Assembly: GCF_001012815.1 (NCBI RefSeq)
Contig: NZ_JYJP01000015.1
Coordinates: forward strand, 124,001 to 188,000
DNA length: 64,000 nt
Direction: 5' to 3'
Source of the DNA: Vibrio mexicanus
GTDB lineage: Bacteria > Pseudomonadota > Gammaproteobacteria > Enterobacterales > Vibrionaceae
Both the position numbers and the translations under genes were made by a program. The notes under the pieces were generated by a model. The model did not search any database. It was not told the origin of the DNA and saw nothing but the letters and a program-made list of their open reading frames with translations. Positions 54,595 to 63,773 of this stretch are shown here, piece by piece. Positions within the stretch are counted from its first letter, which is position 1. Every line of letters begins with the position of its first letter.

Positions 54595-55706
54595 ATGAGT
54601 ATTAGTGAAGTTTTGGCAATGCATACGGAAAGTATTGAAATAAAAAATGGAACCCTAGATATAAGTGTTCATAGTCAAAAATTAGCGCTCAATGAATTAC
54701 TTGACTTTGCCTCTAGAGAAAATCCTAAAAGAGGTTTTTTGTTTGTTTCCAAAGTACTTGGTAAGCATATTCCTGTTAAGCCAAACATGATGCGTAAGAC
54801 GTATGATTTATTAGCGTCAGATCTTTTTGAAGATGTATCTACCTTCATGGTTGGAATGGCAGAGACAGCGACTGGTTTGGGGGCTGGCGTAGCAGATAGC
54901 CTCGCTCGAAAACAAAAAAGAGATGTTTATTATCAGCATACGACTCGACATGAATGCAATAAACCGATCTGGTTTACATTGGATGAATCTCATAGTCACG
55001 CCGTGGATCATATCTTATACGAACCTGATTCAAGATTGTTTGGGCAGATTTTATCATGTGAAAGGTTAGTACTTGTAGACGACGAAATATCAACAGGAAG
55101 AACGCTAGGGCTACTGGGAACTAAGCTACTGAACAGGCTCCCGAATGTAAAAGAGGTTGTTATTGTTTCACTCGTAAACTGGTTAGGTGAAAAAGACCAT
55201 TCACAGTATGCCGATTGGCGAGCCCAGTATCTTATGTTTCATTGCTTGAAGGTAAATTTACATTTGAATCAAAACCAGGCTTGAATCTTTCTCTCCCAAA
55301 GTCTGTCGATTCGGGTCTTGTTAGAAAAGGTTATAGGTCTGATTTAGGTAGATTTGCAATGCAGATGCCGTACAAGGGCCATGTGGCTGCCATCGATATA
55401 GATAAGCCGAGGACTGTTATCGGAGATGGTGAGTATTTATATTTGCCTTTCTTGATAGCAGAATTAGCGGAAAAGAGAGGTGGCGAAGTTCTTTTTCAGT
55501 CGACAACTCGGTCGCCGGTAATGGTTGGAAATGGAATACAAACGAAGAGATCTTTTAAAGTGGATCACCGGGATATAGAACACTATATCTATAATTTACA
55601 AGACTCGAATAGATTGCCGATACATCTTTTAGAAGACGAATCGTCGAGAAGCTCTAATGAGCTAGCTGTTTTGTTTTCGCCGCTGAAAGGTGAAGAGCTC
55701 TCATGA
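54595..55706 (+). CDS. PRTase plus TRSP domain protein, ter-linked (frameshift near 55222)
   Basis: First gene of the ter-linked biosynthetic module, about 370 residues. PRTase domain: ASRENPKRGFLFVSKVLGKH, FMVGMAETATGLGAGVADSL, then LVLVDDEISTGRTLGLLGTK with the PRPP-binding acidic pair and TGR loop. The TRSP-like C-terminal domain has SDLGRFAMQMPYKGHVAAID, VIGDGEYLYLPFLIAELAEK and VLFQSTTRSPVMVGNG. The break at GAGCCCAG near 55222 is repaired by one extra C, giving DWRAPVSYVSLLEGKF. Predicted to phosphoribosylate a nucleoside-like metabolite in Ter stress-response systems. The ribosome site is weak. Confidence 0.8.
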
Positions 55707-56451
55707 AGAAAATACTTTTCACCGATATTGATGATTGCTTTATTTCGACAGCGAATAAATTTAACAACGAAGAAGTATTAACTATTGCGGCAACGGATAT
55801 AGATGGAAATGCTCGTTCCTTTATCTCTAAGAAACAACTGGCTTTACTAGATCTATTTGTGACTAGTGGGGTCGAAATTATTCCTGTTACAGGTCGAAGT
55901 TACAGCACATTGATGAGATTAACAGTAGGTTCATTGTTGAACTCTTGGAAAGTCGTGTCTCATGGCGCAATGATTGTAAAATCAAATGGGGATTATTGTG
56001 AGCAGTGGTTAGAATACCTGAATAGCAATTTTCCACTAGAAAACTGGTCAGAAACACTGTCTAGATTTAATCAAGTATTAAATTATTCGATCCGCCACTT
56101 AGGTGTCAGTGCCAAAAGCTATATTGTTTCAGAGCAAGGGGTGGATTGTTATATTTGTATAAAATGCGTTGAAGGAATTGACTACACTAATGTATTTGAC
56201 GCGATATTAGGTCATTCTGAATTAGATCTCGATGATTTTAAAATACACAGAAATGGTAGAAATGTAGCATTACTCCCCCTTATGCAAGAAAGCAGTTAGC
56301 GGTTAAGTTCTTAAAAGAGAAAATTTGCGTCGAAGAAGAATGTCTTGCTCTTGGTATGGGTGATAGTTTATCCGATATTCCCTTTATGAAGCAGACAGAT
56401 TTCTCCTTCATACCTAGTCAAAGTCAGATTGCGGGTACACTGTCATGGTGA
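55703..56451 (+). CDS. HAD-family phosphatase, ter-linked (frameshift near 56277)
   Basis: About 249 residues. KILFTDIDDCFISTANKFNN is the HAD motif I (DxD); IPVTGRSYSTLMRLTVGSLL is motif II with the conserved Thr; ALGMGDSLSDIPFMKQTDFS is motif IV. The frame breaks at CTCCCCCTT near 56274; one extra C gives ALLPPYARKQLAVKFLKEKI and the rest of motif III-IV. It begins before the previous stop (ATGA overlap) and ends seven bases past the next start, so translation is coupled through the module. Likely dephosphorylates the ter metabolite. Confidence 0.82.
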
Positions 56452-57572
56452 AAAGTCAAATGACTCCGGTTTTATCACCGCTGAAGGGAAGCTATGAGCT
56501 TAATGATTGCCAGTTTTTATTAGAAGAGGTTAACTGCGAATACTCTACCATTGAAGAGAAGGAAATGCTGATTCAATCGGGTAAGCGCCATTATTCAGAG
56601 CTATTATCTCAGGAGGCGAAACCTACAGATGAATATCAAAAGCTCTTTTTTGATTTTACTGAGCGTTACAAAGTAAAACTCGCCAGCCATATTTATACAC
56701 TCGCTAAACATATCAATGACAGCAAAATGGGGCCAATTGTTATTGTGTCGTTAGCACGTGCTGGTACGCCTATAGGAGTCTTAGTAAAGAAAGCACTGAT
56801 TCACTTTTTTTCTCGTGACTGTGTTCACTACAGCATCAGTATAATCCGAGATCGTGGGATAGATGCAGTTGCCCTTGATTACATTGTGAAGATCAAAAGA
56901 CATGACCCTGCTTCACTCTTGTTTTTAGATGGTTGGACAGCAAAAGGCGTGATCACGGAAGAGCTGAAACGTTCCATTATTAGATACAATGTATCGGAAG
57001 AAACTGAGATTTTACCTGAACTTTACGTTGTGTCAGATACTGGAGGCGTTGCGGATTACTGCGCTACTAGGGAAGATTATCCGATTCCGTCCTCCATGCT
57101 TAACTCCACTGTATCTGGCCTTATATCGAGAAGTATTTGGAAGGATCCTTACAAAGACGCGTTTCATGGATGTGTCATCAATACGCATTTAGAAAATGTA
57201 GACCATTCACAGTGGTTTGTAGATACAGTTTTCCAAACAATGAAACAAACTTCTTTGGATTGTCGAGAGGTCTGCGAACCTATGAGCAGGAAATGTTCTT
57301 CCAAAGACAAGATGTCTAACTTCATCGGGATGATAGCCAAAAAATACTCGGTCATCGAACTAAACCATATTAAACCAGGAATCGCAGAGTCAACCAGAGT
57401 AATGTTGAGAAGAGTGCCATCATTACTCTTAGTCAAATCACTGGATAACCAAAAAATTAGGCATTTACTGATGTTAGCGAAGGAGAAGAAGATCAGAGTA
57501 TTAGAAGATCCTTCGCTGCTTTTTGAGGCTTGTGCTCTTATAAAAACACTCAACCTTGAGGAAGATAAATGA
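56445..57572 (+). CDS. StiP-type PRTase with PELOTA-like C terminus
   Basis: A 375-residue protein annotated in relatives as StiP. PRTase-like core: MGPIVIVSLARAGTPIGVLV, HYSISIIRDRGIDAVALDYI, LLFLDGWTAKGVITEELKRS; GWTAKGVI replaces the usual PRPP loop. The C-terminal 90 residues (FIGMIAKKYSVIELNHIKPG, LLLVKSLDNQKIRHLLMLAK, KKIRVLEDPSLLFEACALIK) resemble a PELOTA RNA-binding domain. Part of the ter-associated pathway. The old cysteine-protease name is unsupported by a visible catalytic triad. Confidence 0.8.
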   Translation: MVKSQMTPVLSPLKGSYELNDCQFLLEEVNCEYSTIEEKEMLIQSGKRHYSELLSQEAKPTDEYQKLFFDFTERYKVKLASHIYTLAKHINDSKMGPIVIVSLARAGTPIGVLVKKALIHFFSRDCVHYSISIIRDRGIDAVALDYIVKIKRHDPASLLFLDGWTAKGVITEELKRSIIRYNVSEETEILPELYVVSDTGGVADYCATREDYPIPSSMLNSTVSGLISRSIWKDPYKDAFHGCVINTHLENVDHSQWFVDTVFQTMKQTSLDCREVCEPMSRKCSSKDKMSNFIGMIAKKYSVIELNHIKPGIAESTRVMLRRVPSLLLVKSLDNQKIRHLLMLAKEKKIRVLEDPSLLFEACALIKTLNLEEDK

Positions 57573-58444
57573 TTCAATCGAGTTACTTTTCTCTCGGAGC
57601 CACGCTTTACACGCCATGTAACCATCGACATTTAAAAAAAATTGTACGAGATGGCATGGGTTCTAAGAGTATGGTCTTCTGTACAGAAGATTCGGTGTCG
57701 TTACATGATTTAAAATTTTCATTAAACAACCTACAGGAAGCCATTCAAGGACTCGATGAAGTTGGGCAACCATTCCGTCGATTCATTAGACCCAGGAACT
57801 CGAATATATTGTCCCAAATACTAGATTTTCAAGGGGTTGAAAATATAGACGGTTTCGTTTTGCCTAAGTTCGACTTGAAAACAAGTGTCGAATACAACAA
57901 GGTGCTTCAAGGACATGAACATAAGTTTAAGTTGATGCCTACTTTGGAATCACTAGATGTGATGAATCCGAATAAGTTGAATCACATAAGAGAATTGCTG
58001 CAAGGTATTAATGGTGAAGTTATTTGTTTACGGATCGGTGGAAATGACCTCTTTAATTTGCTGGGTATAAAGCGTATGCCAAGGCAAACAATTTATGAGA
58101 CACCACTACGAACCATAATCGATAATTTGATTATCGCCTTTAGGCCTTATGGGTATGAATTGTCTGCTCCAGTTTTTGACATGCTTCATGACCAAGAAAC
58201 CCTAATTAGAGAGCTTGAAATGGATGTCAGTTATGGATTTTTTGGAAAGACTGCTATCCATCCAACGCAAGTTAAGATCATTGAAGATTACTTCCATAAT
58301 TATTCGTCAATTCATATTGACCAAGCTGAATCTGTACTGAGTGAACTTCCATCAGCTGTATTTAAAATGAATGGTCAAATGATGGAAGCTGCATGTCACG
58401 GCAATTGGGCGAGAAGAACAAAGAGTTTAGCAAACTCATACTGA
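57569..58444 (+). CDS. C-C bond lyase, HpcH/CitE-like, ter-linked
   Basis: A 291-residue TIM-barrel aldolase-like protein. SYFSLGATLYTPCNHRHLKK and SMVFCTEDSVSLHDLKFSLN open it; GFVLPKFDLKTSVEYN and ICLRIGGNDLFNLLGIKRMP carry acidic metal/substrate residues, and FGKTAIHPTQVKIIEDYF matches CitE's GxxxxHPxQ. Overlaps the StiP gene by four bases (ATGA). Predicted to cleave or form a carbon bond in the Ter metabolite. Confidence 0.82.
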   Translation: MIQSSYFSLGATLYTPCNHRHLKKIVRDGMGSKSMVFCTEDSVSLHDLKFSLNNLQEAIQGLDEVGQPFRRFIRPRNSNILSQILDFQGVENIDGFVLPKFDLKTSVEYNKVLQGHEHKFKLMPTLESLDVMNPNKLNHIRELLQGINGEVICLRIGGNDLFNLLGIKRMPRQTIYETPLRTIIDNLIIAFRPYGYELSAPVFDMLHDQETLIRELEMDVSYGFFGKTAIHPTQVKIIEDYFHNYSSIHIDQAESVLSELPSAVFKMNGQMMEAACHGNWARRTKSLANSY

Positions 58445-58510
58445 ATTAATGATAAATAAGAGTATAGATATAATCTTACCTTGTAACCTTCTATAGCAGT
58501 ACATTTAACT

Positions 58511-59626
58511 ATGGTAAAAACATTTCATAATAATAAGTCGATTAAAAAAGCCAGTATTGATCCTGTTTCACCACAAGCTAAGGGAAAGGAAAATAAACAA
58601 TCTGTAAAAAAATTTACGCATGTTGAACCAACGGTCAATGTTGAAACAACTGTCGAAACAGAACAATATGTTGAGCGCAATAAAACGGGAAAAGGGAGTG
58701 TTAAGAAGTCACCCTCTGTATTATTTACCAATAAAATTAGCACCATACAGAGCGATATTGTTGAGGTCGATCCTAATATAAAAGCTAGTATCGATCGAGT
58801 AAGTGCTCGAGAGTTTAGAGATATTGAGTTGGATAATAGCGAGTATATTCTGGTAAATAATATTTACCAGACCATCGACTTTGATGATTTTGGATCTCAA
58901 CTCGAGTTTGGTAATCAAGAATCTAGACGATTTCAAGATATCCAAGGTTTCTTATCGGATTACGCCAAGATTGGTAAAGTCGATAGGATATTGGAATTAG
59001 GTCAAAGTATAATTCATCTTGCTAAGAGTATTAATATCGATGTATTTAATCCAAATAAGCTTGGAACCAAAATATCGAGATTCTTAGGCAGCCATCAAGA
59101 TAAAGTTAGAAAGATTAAATTCGAATTTGATAGCGCTAGTGATCGAATTGATGCGAGGATCAATAGAGTATTTGATAATACCTCTGAAATTCAGAGGACA
59201 TTGTCTGAATTTCAATCGTTAAAAACAGAACTTCAGGGTCTACATAGAGGGATACAACTGAAGATGGTCGCATTATCAATGAAGATTGACTCTGAAGTTA
59301 GTCAAAGAAATTCCATGAAAGAAGGGAATAACACTGTCTTTGATGACAGTTTTAATGAACACAAAAGGCGCTGGGAACGGAAAAATCAAACTCTATTTTC
59401 TCTCAATCAATCGGTCAGTTTGACTTTTCCTCAAATCGATCTTTATACATCAAATCTTGTAGCGAGCTTTGAACGATTAGAGGAGATAAAAGTGAACATA
59501 ATACAAGTATGGAAACAACAATTCTTGACAGTAATAGCGGTTGATGAGTCAAACGACTCGATTCTTTACTATGAGCTTAGTGATATTCAAGATAATTTGA
59601 TTCGTAATATAGAGGGCTTGCGATAA
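58511..59626 (+). CDS. TelA-like protein, divergent paralogue
   Basis: A 371-residue protein paralogous to the TelA gene that follows. An extended basic, low-complexity N terminus (about 1-90, KGKENKQSVKKFTHVEPTVN) is followed by a long coiled-coil region with SQLEFGNQESRRFQDIQGFL and GKVDRILELGQSIIHLAKSI, then FNPNKLGTKISRFLGSHQDK and SIKIDSEVSQ-type helices. The pattern of short helices separated by G-x-x-K is shared with TelA, but conservation is low. It abuts TelA directly. Role: envelope or stress-linked TelA partner, inferred. Confidence 0.55.
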   Translation: MVKTFHNNKSIKKASIDPVSPQAKGKENKQSVKKFTHVEPTVNVETTVETEQYVERNKTGKGSVKKSPSVLFTNKISTIQSDIVEVDPNIKASIDRVSAREFRDIELDNSEYILVNNIYQTIDFDDFGSQLEFGNQESRRFQDIQGFLSDYAKIGKVDRILELGQSIIHLAKSINIDVFNPNKLGTKISRFLGSHQDKVRKIKFEFDSASDRIDARINRVFDNTSEIQRTLSEFQSLKTELQGLHRGIQLKMVALSMKIDSEVSQRNSMKEGNNTVFDDSFNEHKRRWERKNQTLFSLNQSVSLTFPQIDLYTSNLVASFERLEEIKVNIIQVWKQQFLTVIAVDESNDSILYYELSDIQDNLIRNIEGLR

Positions 59627-60865
59627 ATGGCATTTAAACCTAAAACTTTCAAAGCAAAAACAGTAGATTCAAATTTCAATACTAGTGATGTTGTCCCAAA
59701 GGCAGAATCATCCTCATTAGTAATAAATAGTCCTACGAGCGAGATTATCACAACAGGTCGCGGAGAAGTTCTTCCAGCAATTCAACCTTATGTAGAAGAC
59801 GCTATAAACACATATAAACATGACCTGAATGAAGCAGATTTAAGTGAGCAAGACGTGCTTCGTCGTATCGTTGGGCAACTGAATCAAATCGATATTTATT
59901 CATCCAACGGTATCGCCACGTTGGGACAAGAGTCCGCAGAAATGATCTCTAAGTACTCGGATTCTATGCTAAGTCAGGTTAGGACCAAAGATCTTGAGGA
60001 AATGGGTGAGAATCTTAATCAAGTCGTTGGTTTAGCAAAAGGTGTCGATCTAAGCGGTCTGATTGGCAAAGAAAGCTTTTTTGGAAAGTTGGTCTCTAAG
60101 TTTAGGAATACCAAGGAAGCAATACTTGCACAATTCAATTCTGTAAGTACACAGCTTGAGAGAGTCGTTAAGGAAATTGACTCGCAACAAGGGCGTTTGC
60201 GGGAAAGGTCAGTTCAGTTAGAGACTGTGTTCACACAAAACATCGCTCAATATAAAGCCTTAACTGAAGCAATAGTTTACGGGGAAGCAAGAGGACTCTT
60301 GATCAATGAACGAATGTCGAGTTTGGAAGCACAATTAGTGAATGAAACATCGCCCTTAAAGATGCAAGAGCTGAGTGATCTCCAATCGACCCATAGTCGC
60401 ATTGAAAAGCGTGTACACGATTTGAAGTCATTACAAATGTTAGCTCTGCAAACTGCCCCGATGATCAGGATGGTGCAGACAAACAACGTTACGCTGGTAG
60501 AGAAATTCGACAACATTAAAACGTTAACGATCCCAGCATGGAAGAAGCAGTTCACATTGGCGATTTCAATGCTCGAGCAAAAGAAATCATTGGAACTGGC
60601 TGGAAAAATTGATGATGCCACGAACGATTTAATTAGGAAAAACGCAGATCTCCTGAAACAAAATACCTTGCAATCAGCACGAGCAAACCAACGTTCAGTT
60701 GTTGATATTGAGACTTTAGAACATGTCCAGAACAGCTTGATTTCGACCCTCGAAGACGTAGTTTCCATTGAGCAAGAAGGGGCTCGAAACAGAAGAATTG
60801 CTGATGAAACCATGGTCAACATGAAAAATGAACTTTCTAACTTTATGAAAAAGAATAAGGAATAA
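59627..60865 (+). CDS. telA: Toxic anion resistance protein TelA/KlaA family
   Basis: A 412-residue TelA-type protein, mostly helical and coiled-coil: LPAIQPYVEDAINTYKHDLN, VDLSGLIGKESFFGKLVSKF, RNTKEAILAQFNSVSTQLER and LKSLQMLALQTAPMIRMVQT followed by TLTIPAWKKQFTLAISMLEQ. TIPxWKxQxxxAI is the TelA C-terminal signature. It ends in a Lys-rich helix. Linked with TerD in tellurite and stress response. ATAA overlaps the previous stop and the next gene starts three bases after its stop. Confidence 0.88.
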   Translation: MAFKPKTFKAKTVDSNFNTSDVVPKAESSSLVINSPTSEIITTGRGEVLPAIQPYVEDAINTYKHDLNEADLSEQDVLRRIVGQLNQIDIYSSNGIATLGQESAEMISKYSDSMLSQVRTKDLEEMGENLNQVVGLAKGVDLSGLIGKESFFGKLVSKFRNTKEAILAQFNSVSTQLERVVKEIDSQQGRLRERSVQLETVFTQNIAQYKALTEAIVYGEARGLLINERMSSLEAQLVNETSPLKMQELSDLQSTHSRIEKRVHDLKSLQMLALQTAPMIRMVQTNNVTLVEKFDNIKTLTIPAWKKQFTLAISMLEQKKSLELAGKIDDATNDLIRKNADLLKQNTLQSARANQRSVVDIETLEHVQNSLISTLEDVVSIEQEGARNRRIADETMVNMKNELSNFMKKNKE

Positions 60866-60868
60866 TTA

Positions 60869-61435
60869 ATGGCAATTAATTTAGAAAAAGGCAGCACAAT
60901 CAATCTTACTAAAGCTGAGCCAGCACTAAGCAAATTAAGGTTGGGGCTTGGATGGGACCTATTACCATCAGAGCCCCCGATAGATATTGATTGCTGTGTT
61001 TTTATCTGTAAGCACGATGCCCAAGAGCAACCTAAGTTGATTTCGGATCATCATTTTATTTTTTACAACAACCTAAAGTGCCCACAAGGTGCAGTTGTGC
61101 ATCAAGGAGATAATCGTACTGGAGCGGGTGACGGCGATGACGAAGTCATTAACCTTGACCTTCAGTTAATTGATCCTGCTGCAGAGGAGTTGTCAATTTT
61201 CGTGACAATCCATAATGACACTCGTGGTTTTTCGCATGTGAGCACGAGTTACATTAGATTGTATAACGAAGCAAATGGTAATTTGATTGCTGAGTACAAG
61301 CTTGGCCAAGAATTTGCGAATGAGTCAGCGGTACAAGTTGGTTCATTAGTTAAAAATGCTAACGAATGGGAATTCCATGCAGTAGGGGCAGGGTACCAAC
61401 TGGGTCTTGGCGATATTGTTGCTGGATATCAATAA
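60869..61435 (+). CDS. terD: TerD-family protein
   Basis: A 188-residue TerD-domain protein: AINLEKGSTINLTKAEPALS, KLRLGLGWDLLPSEPPIDID, then VVHQGDNRTGAGDGDDEVIN with the acidic calcium-binding DGDDE loop and FVTIHNDTRGFSHVSTSYIR. TerD proteins bind calcium in stress and tellurite responses. It starts three bases after telA and is followed ten bases later by a second TerD, so the pair is co-expressed. Confidence 0.93.
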   Translation: MAINLEKGSTINLTKAEPALSKLRLGLGWDLLPSEPPIDIDCCVFICKHDAQEQPKLISDHHFIFYNNLKCPQGAVVHQGDNRTGAGDGDDEVINLDLQLIDPAAEELSIFVTIHNDTRGFSHVSTSYIRLYNEANGNLIAEYKLGQEFANESAVQVGSLVKNANEWEFHAVGAGYQLGLGDIVAGYQ

Positions 61436-61445
61436 GGAAGAGATT

Positions 61446-62027
61446 ATGTCTATTAACTTGTCGAAAAACTCTACGATTTCCCTTACCAAAGAAGTAGAGA
61501 AACTCTCCAATATAACCGTAGGACTAGGTTGGGATGTCGCTAAAGCAAAGAACAAAGGCTTCTTTGCATCCTTGTTTAGCTCTAGCACCATTGATCTAGA
61601 CGCATCATGTTTGCTTATTGATGAACATCGCCAAGTGTTAGATTCTGTTTGGTTTCGTCAGCTTAAATCCGAATGTTTGGCTGTGCAGCATCAGGGCGAC
61701 AATACCACGGGAGAAGGTGACGGTGATGATGAACAGATTAAGATTAATTTGAAGAATCTACCTAAAGCGGTGAAGTACATTGCTATTACCGTCAACAGTT
61801 TTACAGGTCAAACGTTTGATAAAGTGGATAACGCTTTCTGTCGTGTTCTGGACCAATCTTCAAAGGAGATTTGTCGTGTGACTTTAAATGATCAAGGGAG
61901 CCACACAGGTATCTATATCGGACTATTGAGCCGAAATAATGAAGAGTGGAACTTTACTTCAAAAGCCATCACAACAAATGGTCAAAATGTAAAACAAATC
62001 GCAAGCACCGTAGTACAGCACATCTAG
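61446..62027 (+). CDS. terD: TerD-family protein
   Basis: A 193-residue second TerD paralogue; ATG 61446 has AAGGAAGAG upstream and opens MSINLSKNSTISLTKEVEKL. GLGWDVAKAKNKGFFASLFS, then AVQHQGDNTTGEGDGDDEQI and IAITVNSFTGQTFDKVDNAF are the family core. It differs from the first copy in the loop after GLGWD and by a KGFFASLF insert. It ends the operon at the terminator 62059-62091. Confidence 0.93.
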   Translation: MSINLSKNSTISLTKEVEKLSNITVGLGWDVAKAKNKGFFASLFSSSTIDLDASCLLIDEHRQVLDSVWFRQLKSECLAVQHQGDNTTGEGDGDDEQIKINLKNLPKAVKYIAITVNSFTGQTFDKVDNAFCRVLDQSSKEICRVTLNDQGSHTGIYIGLLSRNNEEWNFTSKAITTNGQNVKQIASTVVQHI

Positions 62028-62058
62028 CACTTGAAGCAGTTAGTGGTGTAAATAATAA

Positions 62059-62091
62059 AAAACGTTCAATGTTATCATTGAGCGTTTTTTT
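62059..62091 (+). terminator. Intrinsic terminator ending the ter module
   Basis: AACGTTCAATG pairs with CATTGAGCGTT (one mismatch) over a four-base loop, followed by TTTTTTT, 32 bases after the last TerD stop. Confidence 0.92.
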
Positions 62092-62149
62092 ATTAGCAAG
62101 GAGAGACCGGTGATAACTTAGGTAGATAACTCAGCTCAAAGTTGCTTGG

Positions 62150-62253
62150 ATTCTAACGTTTCACCACGACGTCACCGATTTTCTATATCGGCCATGCGCC
62201 CGCTCCATGGGCATTCACCTTTCCATTATATAGTCGGCATTTAATGCCTTTTT
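62150..62253 (+). ncRNA. Possible small RNA in the gap before the regulator
   Basis: Within an otherwise AT-rich gap of about 620 bases there is a GC-rich stretch with nested short stems (for example GCCC/GGGC at 62197-62212), ending in GGCAT/ATGCC and TTTTT at 62236-62253, which looks like a weak terminator. No promoter can be named. The remaining gap sequence holds the regulator's promoter region; nothing else is seen. Confidence 0.25.
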
Positions 62254-62649
62254 CGTTGAAGTAAGGTAAACACGAGCACTTCGATGATGGTAAAACTATG
62301 ATAGCAGCATTACAGGGCATTCTTATAACCCACAATCTTATCTAATTTGCGTCGGTTTACATTTCTCAACTTTCACTGAAATTACTTTTTTGAACTACTT
62401 CACTAATTGGATCAAAATTAGGCTAATTGGTTAAAGTTTGAAAACTGTGATTTTTGTGGCAGTTACCGTGTAGCTATATGCATTACTTCTGATTTGAATC
62501 AAGTTACCTTGCTTAATGTCCTAAAATATCAATAAATAACGCCCGTTTTTCGGGTTAATTTCCAGTTTACAAAAGTGAACTTCCTATTGTTCTACTACTA
62601 ATTGGGTAGTAAAGTTTAATTATTGAGTTAACAATTTTAAACGAAAACT

Positions 62650-63327
62650 ATGAAGCTGAAGCAAGTGACATTTACTCAACAAGATCGCGAGTTGCTCGAT
62701 AACTATTTTCGAATTGCCGATACCATTGCCGATCTGATTGGGCCACATTGTGAAGTGGTGATTCATTCCTTTGAAAGCTTCGAAAGCTCAGTGGTGAAAA
62801 TTGTTAATGGTCATCACACGGGGCGAGCTATCGGCTCACCCATCACCGATCTTGGTTTAAAGATGTGGAGTAACTTTGAGAAAACGGGTGAAGTGTCACC
62901 CAGCAGTTACTTTACAAACAGTAGTGAAGGCGCTCTGTTAAAGTCTACGACCTGTATATTAGCGGGTTCTGAAGGTAAAGCGATTGGCATGTTGTGCGTC
63001 AACATGAACCTCTCATTTCCATTTCCAGAAATTGTTAAAACGCTGATGCCGGATGTCTCGGCGGTCACGACTGTCGTGAATGAAAACTTCAGCACCAATG
63101 CTAGCGATGTGATTCAACAAGCACTTGATAGTGCCATTGATGACATCGAAAAAGACACGGCAATATCCCCTAAAAGTAAGAATAAAGCGATAACAAAGCG
63201 CCTTTTTGACAATGGCGTATTTGAACTGAAAGAGACCACAACTTTGGTTTCAGAACGTTTAAATATTACCCGTCAGGCGGTTTATAAATACCTGCGTGAG
63301 TTCAAAGCAGATCTGTGCGAAAACTAA
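62650..63327 (+). CDS. YheO/DauR-like PAS-HTH regulator
   Basis: A 225-residue regulator. N-terminal PAS-like domain (about 10-125): FTQQDRELLDNYFRIADTIA, LIGPHCEVVIHSFESFESSV and KIVNGHHTGRAIGSPITDLG. C-terminal HTH (about 180-225): KNKAITKRLFDNGVFELKET, then TLVSERLNITRQAVYKYLRE. YheO/DauR proteins control D-amino-acid, sulfur or RidA-linked genes. It precedes ridA by 23 bases and a symporter, so it likely regulates them. Confidence 0.88.
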   Translation: MKLKQVTFTQQDRELLDNYFRIADTIADLIGPHCEVVIHSFESFESSVVKIVNGHHTGRAIGSPITDLGLKMWSNFEKTGEVSPSSYFTNSSEGALLKSTTCILAGSEGKAIGMLCVNMNLSFPFPEIVKTLMPDVSAVTTVVNENFSTNASDVIQQALDSAIDDIEKDTAISPKSKNKAITKRLFDNGVFELKETTTLVSERLNITRQAVYKYLREFKADLCEN

Positions 63328-63350
63328 TTTTTATTAAATAAGGTGAAACA

Positions 63351-63734
63351 ATGAAACACATAATCAATACCAAAGAAGCTCCAGAAGCGATTGGACCTTA
63401 CTCTCAAGGCACAACGTTTTCGGATTTGGTGTTTACGTCTGGTCAATTGCCTCTGCATCCAGAAACGATGACTTTTGTTGAAGGTGGTATTACCGAACAG
63501 GCGCGTCAGTCGCTAGAAAATCTAAAAGCAGTCTTAGAAGCGAGTGGGGCGAGTATCGATACCGTTATCAAAACGACGTGTTTTTTGTCTGACATGGAAA
63601 ACTTCGCGGCATTTAATGCGGTATATGCAGACGTATTTGGTACAGAGAATGCTCCAGCACGTTCATGTGTAGAAGCAGCAAGACTCCCAAAGGACGCATT
63701 GGTTGAAGTTGAAGCCATTGCATACAAGAAATAG
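63351..63734 (+). CDS. ridA: RidA-family enamine/imine deaminase
   Basis: A 127-residue RidA/YjgF-family protein that hydrolyses reactive enamine/imine intermediates from PLP enzymes. EAPEAIGPYSQGTTFSDLVF opens it, with the G-P-Y-S-Q motif; TSGQLPLHPETMTFVEGGIT and NAPARSCVEAARLPKDALVE (with the substrate Arg in PARSCVEAARLP) complete the trimeric active site. GGTGA precedes the ATG. Confidence 0.95.
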   Translation: MKHIINTKEAPEAIGPYSQGTTFSDLVFTSGQLPLHPETMTFVEGGITEQARQSLENLKAVLEASGASIDTVIKTTCFLSDMENFAAFNAVYADVFGTENAPARSCVEAARLPKDALVEVEAIAYKK

Positions 63735-63773
63735 CCAACATTGGCAAAACATGGGTATCAATAGGAGAGCCTC

